Source: Rhodospirillales bacterium (GTDB lineage Bacteria > Pseudomonadota > Alphaproteobacteria > Reyranellales > Reyranellaceae). From it: a stretch of DNA of 10,814 nucleotides. Location of the stretch: assembly GCA_013205335.1 (NCBI GenBank), contig JABMNB010000660.1, forward strand, positions 1-10,814. The letters run 5' to 3'. Both the position numbers and the translations under genes were made by a program. Under the pieces are notes generated by a model, which saw nothing but the letters and a program-made list of their open reading frames with translations, was not told the origin of the DNA and did not search any database. This document shows positions 1 to 5,480 of the stretch, piece by piece (within the stretch, counting starts at the first letter, position 1; every line of letters starts with the position of its first letter).

Positions 1-1604
1 AACGCCTCGTGACCCGGCGTGTCGAGGAAGGTGATCTTCTGCTGCGACGGCAGCGTCACCTGGTAGGCGCCGATATGCTGGGTGATGCCGCCGGCCTCGT
101 GCGCCGCCACGTCGGTGGCGCGCAGCGCGTCGAGCAGCGACGTCTTGCCGTGATCGACATGGCCCATGATCGTGACGACCGGCGGACGCGCCACCATCAG
201 TTCGTCGGCATCGGGGACATCGGCAAGGCCGGTCTCGACGTCGCTTTCCGTGACGCGCTTGTACCGGTGACCCATTTCCGTCACGACCAGTTCGGCCGTA
301 TCGGCGTCGATCGCCTGGTTGATGGTCGCCATCACGCCCATGCGCATCATCGTCTTGATGACATCGGCACCGCGCTCGGACATGCGCACCGCGAGCTCCT
401 GGACGGTGATCGACTCAGGAATCGTGACTTCGCGATAGACCTTCTGCTGCGGCTCGTTGCCGAACTGCTGACGGCGCTCGCGTTCCAGGCGGCGGCGCTG
501 CTGCGCCACCGACCGGCTGCGGAAATCGTTCTCACCCTCGACGGCGCGGCCGACGTCGACCTTGTCGTTGCGGCGCTTGGGTGCCTCGCGGCGCGCGCCC
601 GTCGGCTGCGGCATGCGCTTGGCGAGCAGCGGCGGCCGCGCCGGCGGACGACGGAGCGCTTCGCTGGTGGACGGACCGACCGGACGGCGGATCGGCGCGG
701 CCGGGGCCGCCGTTGCCGGAGCACGGGTCTCGGTGCCCTGCGCCGGACGGGCGATCGTCGACTGCGGCGTGGTCGTCGACGCCTGGTCGAGGCGCTTCTG
801 GACCAGCGCATCGGCCTTGCGCTTGACCTCTTCCTCGGACTTCTTGCGCGCCTCTTCCTCGGCGAGGCGCTTGCGATGCTCCTCGTCGGACTTCTTGCGG
901 GCCTCGTCCTCGATCGCGCGGCGGACGGCATCCTCGGCGGCGCGCTTGCGCGCGACTTCGGCGTCGCGGTTGGCGTCGACCAGGGCGCGCGCGCGCGCTT
1001 CCTTTTCTTCCTCGGTGAGCGTGCGCAGCACGATGCCGCGCCCACCGGCACTGCCGGGCTGACGGGTCGGTGCCGGAGCCCGGTTGACCGGCGTCGGGGG
1101 CGGGCTGCCGCCGCCGCTGCCGAGCTTCAGGGTCCGCGCGGCGGGTGCCGCGGCGGCTGCCCTGGGCGCCGGAGCGGGTGCCCGAGCCGGTGCCCGAGCG
1201 GGTGCCGCAGAAGAAGGCGCGGCCGTCGTTGCCGGAGCCGTCATGGCGGGAGCCGTCATGGCGGGAGCCATCGTGGCGGGAGCCGTCGTGGCGGGAGCCG
1301 TCGTGGCGGGAGCCGTCGTGGCGGGAGCCGCCGTGGCGGGAGCCGTCGTGGCGGGAGCCGCCGTGGCGGGTGCCGTCGTGGCGGGAGCCGCCGTGGCGGG
1401 TGCCATCGTGGCGGGAGCCGCCGTGGTAGCAGCCGTCGTGGCCCGCTTCACCGGCTTCTTGACCTCGACCGTTACCGCGCGCGTACGCCCGTGCGAGAAT
1501 TTCTGGCGCACCTGCGTGGCGTCTGCCTTCGCCGCCGCGCCCGTGCGCGTCGTCGACAGGCTCAGCGGCTTGGTCGTTTTGCTCTGTTCGTTCTGTTCCG
1601 TCAT
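1..1604 (-). CDS. infB: Translation initiation factor IF-2 (partial, 3' end beyond window)
   Basis: IF-2 is the cytoplasmic GTPase that brings initiator fMet-tRNA to the 30S subunit and promotes 50S joining. I read 534 complete codons from the ATG at 1602-1604; the frame is open to the left edge, so the rest of the G domain and the C-terminal domains are missing. Residues 1-54 are a basic leader containing FSHGRTRAV, typical of alphaproteobacterial IF-2. Residues about 55-125 are an Ala/Thr/Pro tandem repeat. Residues 126-190 are an Ala/Pro/Gly linker. VLRTLTEEEKEARARAL (from V192) opens a charged helical region reaching about residue 285. The IF2_N fold starts at about R391 (REVTIPESITVQELA). 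G1 is GHVDHGKT at 481-488 and G3 is DTPGH at 528-532. The region before the G domain is unusually long. The gene lies 32 bp after the YlxR-like gene and is probably co-transcribed with it. A weak AAGGA lies about 11 nt before the ATG. Identification is firm. Confidence 0.97.
   Translation of the reverse strand, partial: MTEQNEQSKTTKPLSLSTTRTGAAAKADATQVRQKFSHGRTRAVTVEVKKPVKRATTAATTAAPATMAPATAAPATTAPATAAPATTAPATAAPATTAPATTAPATTAPATMAPAMTAPAMTAPATTAAPSSAAPARAPARAPAPAPRAAAAAPAARTLKLGSGGGSPPPTPVNRAPAPTRQPGSAGGRGIVLRTLTEEEKEARARALVDANRDAEVARKRAAEDAVRRAIEDEARKKSDEEHRKRLAEEEARKKSEEEVKRKADALVQKRLDQASTTTPQSTIARPAQGTETRAPATAAPAAPIRRPVGPSTSEALRRPPARPPLLAKRMPQPTGARREAPKRRNDKVDVGRAVEGENDFRSRSVAQQRRRLERERRQQFGNEPQQKVYREVTIPESITVQELAVRMSERGADVIKTMMRMGVMATINQAIDADTAELVVTEMGHRYKRVTESDVETGLADVPDADELMVARPPVVTIMGHVDHGKTSLLDALRATDVAAHEAGGITQHIGAYQVTLPSQQKITFLDTPGHEA
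1231..1440 (-). repeat. 15-bp coding tandem repeat in infB (14 units)
   Basis: Fourteen consecutive 15-bp units can be laid end to end; the 12 central units (1246-1425) are the best conserved. The plus-strand unit is GCGGGAGCCGTCGTG with changes at only a few positions. Because 15 is a multiple of 3, the array keeps the infB frame open and encodes about 14 copies of A-[T/M]-[T/A/M]-A-P (residues about 55-125). Most unit differences are single transitions or transversions, including alternation between GTC and GCC codon positions, which suggests expansion by slippage or unequal exchange followed by drift. The encoded segment is low-complexity and probably an extended linker. Confidence 0.93.
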
Positions 1605-1636
1605 GTCGGCTGTTGTCCTTGGTCCGCTCCGGCCCG

Positions 1637-2275
1637 TCAACCGGTGCCGTTCAGCCGGAACCCACGCCAGCGCGCAGCTCCGACAGAAATTCGTTCAATG
1701 AAAGCGCCGCCCGCATCATCGCGGGCGATCGCCACGTAGACCGCCTGTTCGCGGCCGAAAATTCCGCCCAGCGCGACCGCGTCGCCCAGCCGCTCCAGCG
1801 GCAGGCCGGTCGCCCGCAGCTTCTGCAGGCCGTCGCCATTGGCCTCATCGGCCACGACGAGCAAGCCCACCTGATGACGGCCGATCATCTGCTCGACCTT
1901 CACATAGCCCGCAACCGCGCGCCCCGCCCGGCGCGCCCGGCCAAGATCGGCAAGAGTGCGCTCGAGCAGCAGGTGCTCGACCCGGTCGACCAGCTCCGCC
2001 GTCGCCTTGACCGGCGCACGCGCCGCCTTGGCGAACAGCTTCTTCTCGACGGCCCGTTCGAGGGCGGCACGCTCGGCCCGCACCCACATGCCCCGTCCCG
2101 GGAGCCGCCGCGCCAGATCCGGCACGATGTCTCCTTCCGGCCCGACGACGAACCGGATCATCTGCTCCGGCGCGCCTTCAACGCCGGTCGCGATGCAGGT
2201 GCGCATCGGGCCGGCGGGACGAGCCGTGAGATGGGGTTCCGTCATGTCGACGGCAAGGGTCGGGGAAAGGATCAA
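1637..2275 (-). CDS. YlxR (DUF448/RnpM) domain fused to L7Ae-like RNA-binding domain
   Basis: This 212-residue protein has two RNA-binding parts. Residues about 23-95 match the YlxR/DUF448 family (MRTCIATG near 24-31, then RRLPGRGMWVR at 56-66, the family's GRG motif). Residues about 98-190 resemble an L7Ae/YlxQ-type domain (LLLERTLADLGRARRAGRAVAGYVKV without a long gap, then GLLVVADEANGDGLQKL). In Firmicutes ylxR and ylxQ are separate genes between nusA and infB; in alphaproteobacteria a single longer protein at this place is usual. YlxR (RnpM) is reported to bind RNase P RNA in Bacillus; whether this holds here is inference. The start is taken as the TTG at 2273-2275 because GGAGGAAG sits 7 nt upstream; the in-frame ATG at 2243-2245 (202 residues) has no visible ribosome binding site. 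It lies 17 bp after nusA and 32 bp before infB, clearly within the operon. Confidence 0.9.
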   Translation of the reverse strand: MILSPTLAVDMTEPHLTARPAGPMRTCIATGVEGAPEQMIRFVVGPEGDIVPDLARRLPGRGMWVRAERAALERAVEKKLFAKAARAPVKATAELVDRVEHLLLERTLADLGRARRAGRAVAGYVKVEQMIGRHQVGLLVVADEANGDGLQKLRATGLPLERLGDAVALGGIFGREQAVYVAIARDDAGGAFIERISVGAARWRGFRLNGTG

Positions 2276-2282
2276 GGGGCTT

Positions 2283-2290
2283 CTTCCTCC
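2283..2290 (-). promoter_or_regulatory. Shine-Dalgarno GGAGGAAG that selects a TTG start
   Basis: On the minus strand the 17-bp gap between the nusA stop and the next gene contains GGAGGAAG, 7 nt before the TTG at 2275. No comparable motif precedes the downstream in-frame ATG at 2245. It is the strongest Shine-Dalgarno match in the window and the reason for choosing the TTG start of the YlxR/L7Ae-like gene. Confidence 0.7.
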
Positions 2291-2292
2291 GA

Positions 2293-3831
2293 TCAGGCCT
2301 TGGCCGCTTCGTCGGTCGGTGCGGCCTCGTCGGCGAACCAGTGCTCGCGCGCCTTCATGATGATGGCGTTGGCGGCGTCGTTATCCATGGTGCTCTCGCC
2401 GACGATCTCACGCAGTTCGTCGGAGGCCAGATCGGCCAGGTCGTCGAGCGTCTTCACGCCGGCATCGCCCAGCGCCACCACCATCGCCAGGGTCAGCCCC
2501 TCGGCGTTGCGCACGTCTTCGGAAACGCCCAGCGATCCCAGGCGCTCGGCCAGCTCGGCATCGCGCTTCTCGAGATATTCGCGGCCGCGGCGCTGCAGCT
2601 CGGTGGCGATCTCCTCGTCGAAGCCCTCGACGGTGGCCAGATCCTCGACGGCGCCGTCCGAGACGTCCTCGACCGAGGCATATCCTTCGGCAACCAGCAG
2701 ATGGGCGATCACGTCATCGACGTCGAGCGTCGCCTTGAAGAGCTCGGTGCGCTCGCGCGTGTCCTTCTGGCGGCGCTCGCTCTCCTCGGTCTCGGTCATG
2801 ATGTCGATTTCCCAGCCGGTGAGCTGCGACGCGAGCTTCACGTTCTGGCCGCGGCGGCCGATCGCGAGGCTGAGCTGGTCGTCAGGAACGACGACCTCGG
2901 TCTTGTTCTTCTCCTCGTCCATCAGCACCTTGCTGACCTCGGCCGGGGCCAGGGCGTTGACGATGAAGTTCGCCGTGTCGCTCGACCACGGGATGATATC
3001 GACCTTCTCGCCCTGCAGTTCCTGCACGACGGCCTGGACGCGGCTGCCGCGCATGCCGACGCAGGCGCCGATCGGGTCGATCGAGCTGTCGTGGCTCAGC
3101 ACCGCGATCTTGGCGCGGCTGCCGGGATCGCGGGCCACGGCCTTGATCTCGATGATGTTGTCGTAGATTTCGGGCACTTCCTGCGTGAACAGCTTGGCCA
3201 TGAACTGGGGATGGCTGCGCGACAGGAAGATCTGCGGGCCGCGCGGCTCCTCGCGGACGTCGAAGATGTAGGCGCGCACGCGATCGTTCACGCGCAAGCT
3301 CTCGCGCGGGATCGTCTCGTCGCGGCGGATCACGCCCTCGGCGCGCTGCAGGTCGACGGTGATGTTGCCGTAGTCGACGCGCTTGACCACGCCCGACACG
3401 ATCTCGCCGATGCGATCCTTGAACTCTTCGTACTGGCGCTTGCGCTCGCTCTCACGCATGCGCTGCGTGATGACCTGCTTGGCGGTCTGGGCGGCGACGC
3501 GGCCGAAATCGATCGGCGGCAGCTCGTCGGTCAGGAAGTCGCCGACCTGCGCCTCGGGATTGCGGCGCTGGGCGTCTGCCACCGACACCTGTGTATTCTC
3601 GTTCTCGATCAGGTCGGAGACCTGCATGTAGCGCAGCAGCTTGATCTCGCCGGTCTTGCGGTCGATTTCGGCGCGGATGTCGTGCTCCAGCCCGTACTTG
3701 GCGCGGCCGGACTTCTGGATGGCCTGTTCCATCGCCTCAAGCACTTCCTCGCGTTCGATGCCCTTCTCGCGGGCGACCATGTCGGCCACCTGAAGCATCT
3801 CAAGGCGCGGGATATCGGCTGTCGTCGCCAT
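2293..3831 (-). CDS. nusA: Transcription termination/antitermination protein NusA
   Basis: NusA binds RNA polymerase and modulates pausing, intrinsic and Rho-dependent termination, and antitermination. The protein is 512 residues from MATTADIPRL, near the usual alphaproteobacterial length. The N-terminal RNA-polymerase-binding domain covers about 1-130. The S1 domain covers about 137-203 (IGEIVSGVVKRVDYGNITVD). Two KH domains follow, with GxxG loops GMRG at 259-262 and GRRG at 325-328. Two helical acidic repeats (AR1/AR2) fill about 365-500 (each with VEGF/AEG..L-type helix-hairpin-helix pieces), ending in an acidic Ala-rich tail. The frame stays open far upstream of the ATG, but that extension overlaps rimP in another frame and has no family resemblance. 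The chosen ATG (3829-3831) is preceded by GAGGGAAGAG at 3834-3843. It is 29 bp after rimP and 17 bp before the YlxR-like gene. Confidence 0.98.
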   Translation of the reverse strand: MATTADIPRLEMLQVADMVAREKGIEREEVLEAMEQAIQKSGRAKYGLEHDIRAEIDRKTGEIKLLRYMQVSDLIENENTQVSVADAQRRNPEAQVGDFLTDELPPIDFGRVAAQTAKQVITQRMRESERKRQYEEFKDRIGEIVSGVVKRVDYGNITVDLQRAEGVIRRDETIPRESLRVNDRVRAYIFDVREEPRGPQIFLSRSHPQFMAKLFTQEVPEIYDNIIEIKAVARDPGSRAKIAVLSHDSSIDPIGACVGMRGSRVQAVVQELQGEKVDIIPWSSDTANFIVNALAPAEVSKVLMDEEKNKTEVVVPDDQLSLAIGRRGQNVKLASQLTGWEIDIMTETEESERRQKDTRERTELFKATLDVDDVIAHLLVAEGYASVEDVSDGAVEDLATVEGFDEEIATELQRRGREYLEKRDAELAERLGSLGVSEDVRNAEGLTLAMVVALGDAGVKTLDDLADLASDELREIVGESTMDNDAANAIIMKAREHWFADEAAPTDEAAKA

Positions 3832-3833
3832 GT

Positions 3834-3843
3834 CTCTTCCCTC
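3834..3843 (-). promoter_or_regulatory. nusA ribosome binding site
   Basis: The minus-strand run GAGGGAAGAG ends 2 nt before the nusA ATG, with its GAGGG core 7 nt away. It fixes the start of nusA at 3831 and rules out the long in-frame extension that runs back through rimP to 4527. Confidence 0.7.
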
Positions 3844-3860
3844 TTCTCTTGCCAGTCCGT

Positions 3861-4370
3861 TCAGTGGGTCTGCCCGGCCGCGCCTTCGGCGGCCAGACGG
3901 TGTTCTTCGATCAGACGGTCGGTCAGTTCCAGCTTGGCGCGCGTGACCGCATCGAGCGGCACCGCCGCTTCCGTGCCGTCTTCGAGACGCAGCCGCACCA
4001 GATTGTCGTCGAGCCCGAGCAGCGTACCCTTGAAGCGGCGGCGTCCCTCGACCGGCAGGGCGGTCTCCAGGCGGGCGATGTGACCCGCCCAGCGCACATA
4101 GTCCTTGGGCCGGGTGAGCGGCCGGTCGATGCCGGGCGAGCTCACTTCCAGCGTGTACGGATCGGTGATCGGGTCCTCGACGTCCAGCACCGCCGAGACG
4201 GCGCGCGACACGGTCGCGCAATCCTCGACGTCGAGGGACCTGCCGTCGGCGGGTTCGATCATGATCTGCAGGGTGCCGCCCCGGCTGAGAGCGACGCGAA
4301 CCACCTCGAAGCCCATGCCGACGATCGTCGGGGCAACGATGTCTTCGATTCGACGCAGCAGATCGGTCAC
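3861..4370 (-). CDS. rimP: Ribosome maturation factor RimP
   Basis: RimP assists 30S subunit assembly. With the GTG at 4368-4370 as start the protein is 169 residues (VTDLLRRIEDIVAP...), a normal RimP length. The N-terminal alpha/beta domain includes GMGFEVVRVALSRGGTLQI (about 18-36) and the family signature LEVSSPGIDRPL at 74-85. The C-terminal SH3-like barrel follows (RRFKGTLLGL at 111-120, then VRLRLEDG). The frame is open further upstream to a TTG at 4514 (217 residues). I reject that longer form: the extra 48 residues lack RimP similarity, and they would be encoded across a strong hairpin that looks like untranslated leader. The GTG has a modest GAGAAG about 9 nt upstream. It is the first gene of rimP-nusA-ylxR-infB. 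The main uncertainty is the exact start. Confidence 0.95.
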   Translation of the reverse strand: MTDLLRRIEDIVAPTIVGMGFEVVRVALSRGGTLQIMIEPADGRSLDVEDCATVSRAVSAVLDVEDPITDPYTLEVSSPGIDRPLTRPKDYVRWAGHIARLETALPVEGRRRFKGTLLGLDDNLVRLRLEDGTEAAVPLDAVTRAKLELTDRLIEEHRLAAEGAAGQTH

Positions 4371-4418
4371 GCGGTGGGGCTTCTCGACGATTTTGGGCGG
4401 TTGGGATGGAGCCAAATG

Positions 4419-4447
4419 AAAAGAGCGGGTTTTCGGCCCACTCTTTT
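4419..4447 (-). promoter_or_regulatory. rimP leader hairpin, candidate attenuator
   Basis: In the minus-strand transcript AAAAGAGUGGG pairs with CCCGCUCUUUU around a 7-nt loop (CCGAAAA). This gives 11 pairs with a single U·G wobble. The 3' arm ends in four U and is followed by CAUUUGG, so it resembles a short intrinsic terminator. It lies 48 nt before the preferred rimP GTG. Hairpins or premature terminators in front of rimP are a known theme (Rfam has a rimP-leader family from gammaproteobacteria), and I recall similar stems before alphaproteobacterial rimP. Its role here, attenuation or mRNA processing of the operon, is inference. Confidence 0.6.
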
Positions 4448-4554
4448 TCTTTGGCTCGTCCTGCGAACCCGATGAGGATGGCGCGGATATAGGCGTCTGC
4501 CTGCCAACTGGCAAGGGATTCCGGCACGCCTATGGGGGGACCTGAGAGACCCTC

Positions 4555-4562
4555 TATATATA
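4555..4562 (-). promoter_or_regulatory. Possible -10 region for the rimP operon (weak)
   Basis: A TATATATA run stands out in otherwise GC-rich sequence about 110 nt upstream of the leader hairpin on the minus strand. I see no convincing -35 hexamer at 16-18 nt; TTCGAC lies nearby at too short a spacing. It could supply a promoter separating rimP-nusA-infB from trmB, but the call rests on AT-richness and position only. Confidence 0.25.
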
Positions 4563-4600
4563 GTAGATGTTGTCGAATTCGTCCGTAGCGGCTGAACGGA

Positions 4601-4698
4601 AAGGTCCCTCACTTCGTTCGGGATGACACCGTTCTTGCGTCGGGCGCACGTCGCAACTTCAAAAAGGGCTGTCATCCCGAACGAAATGAGGGACCCTT
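4601..4698. repeat. Inverted repeat pair, dispersed palindromic element type
   Basis: Two 26-nt arms (4603-4628 and 4670-4695) are inverted copies with one difference, separated by 41 nt. The left arm begins GGTCCCTCACTTCG and ends GGGATGACA. In the minus-strand transcript the one difference becomes a G·U pair, so the stem is essentially complete. Translated, this sequence class gives the spurious peptides VIPNEVRDL and VPHFVRDD, which I recall as frequent false-ORF products of dispersed intergenic repeats in many bacterial genomes. It sits between trmB and rimP, 32 bp past the trmB stop. It may act as a 3' stem for the trmB mRNA, but there is no U tract to make it a classical terminator. Confidence 0.8.
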
Positions 4699-4729
4699 GA
4701 TGCCTCTGCGATAGCCCCGACTGGGGAGA

Positions 4730-5458
4730 TCAGCGGCGCCTCAGCCGAAGGAAGACCGGCTTGTGGCCGGCCAACATCTTCTGCTCGTAGCGTGTGGGGG
4801 GCCAGTCGGCGGGGCGGCTGCGCCAGTCGGCCGGGCGCTCGGCCAGCCACTCGAAGTCGGCATGGCGGCAGGCATGTTCGATCATCCAGGGCAGATAGCT
4901 CGGATCGTCGGTGGCCAGCCGCAGCTCGGCGCCAGGCTTCATCAGCCGGGCCAGCACGTCGAGGTTGGAGCGCTGAACGAAGCGGCGCTTGTGATGACGG
5001 GTCTTGGGCCACGGGTCGGGGAACAATACGAAGGCGCGCGACAGCGATTGCGGCGGCAAGGCCTGCATCACGAAGCGGGCGTCGTCGGTGAACAGCCGGA
5101 CATTCGACACGCCCGTCCGCTCGATATGGGCCAGGCACTTGGCGACGCCATTGATATAGGGCTCGCAGCCGATCAGCCCGACGTTCGGATGCTGCTCGGC
5201 CTGCCAGACCAGATGCTCGCCGGCGCCGAAGCCCACTTCCAGCCATACGCCATCCGTCGGCAGGGTGCCGCCGAAGGCCCGCGCGAGATCGATCTTCGTG
5301 GTGCTTTCGGCAACCTCGTTGTCGGGCGTGACGATGGGTTCGGCGGGCAGGGCGAGCGCGAGGCGGGGCAGCAGCGTGTCGAGCAGCGACTGCTGCCCGG
5401 CCCGCAGCTTCTTGCCCCGACGACGACCATGCAGCGTGCGTCGGCGGGTTTCTTCCAT
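4730..5458 (-). CDS. trmB: tRNA (guanine-N7-)-methyltransferase TrmB
   Basis: TrmB transfers a methyl group from S-adenosylmethionine to N7 of G46 in the tRNA variable loop. The protein is 242 residues, usual for the family. It opens with the basic segment RRRGKKLRAGQQ (12-23) typical of alphaproteobacterial members. The SAM-binding glycine loop is LEVGFGAGEH at 73-82, followed by CEPYINGV (98-105). The family signature FPDPWPKTRHHKRR is at 146-159, and the C-terminal TRYEQK is at 222-227. The ATG at 5456-5458 is 22 bp after the stop of the TPP enzyme gene, so the two are probably co-transcribed. No good Shine-Dalgarno is visible in that gap, which may point to translational coupling. Identification is firm. 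Confidence 0.96.
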   Translation of the reverse strand: MEETRRRTLHGRRRGKKLRAGQQSLLDTLLPRLALALPAEPIVTPDNEVAESTTKIDLARAFGGTLPTDGVWLEVGFGAGEHLVWQAEQHPNVGLIGCEPYINGVAKCLAHIERTGVSNVRLFTDDARFVMQALPPQSLSRAFVLFPDPWPKTRHHKRRFVQRSNLDVLARLMKPGAELRLATDDPSYLPWMIEHACRHADFEWLAERPADWRSRPADWPPTRYEQKMLAGHKPVFLRLRRR

Positions 5459-5480
5459 GATCTGCGAGTCTCGGGCGGCC

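Noticed and set aside
985..998. Seven-unit GC dinucleotide run in infB
   Set aside because: It is explained by Ala/Arg codons of the charged IF-2 helix; there is no sign of a regulatory or phase-variable role because a one-unit change would break an essential gene.
9..1739. Plus-strand open frames across infB, including Arg/Gly/Ser, Val/Ala/Gly and Trp-Arg-Glu-Pro repeats
   Set aside because: These are the other-frame readings of the 15-bp infB array and its GC-rich flanks. The minus frame has IF-2 motifs (GHVDHGKT, DTPGH), which decides the coding strand.
2341..4083. Long plus-strand open frame (580 codons) opposite nusA and rimP
   Set aside because: It is rich in His, Asp, Ala and Leu as expected from the complement of GC-biased codons, has no family resemblance, and lies opposite a certain nusA gene.
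3832..4527. Upstream extension of the nusA frame back through rimP
   Set aside because: It overlaps RimP in a different frame, shows no similarity to NusA, and a clear ribosome binding site precedes the ATG at 3831.
4714..4727. Small GCCCC/GGGGA stem just after the trmB stop as a terminator
   Set aside because: Only four pairs and no U tract; the much larger inverted repeat next to it is a better candidate for any 3' structure.
4659..5246. Minus frame ending in the VPHFVRDD peptide, overlapping trmB
   Set aside because: It is an alternate frame of trmB that continues into the palindromic repeat; the peptide comes from the repeat, not from a gene.
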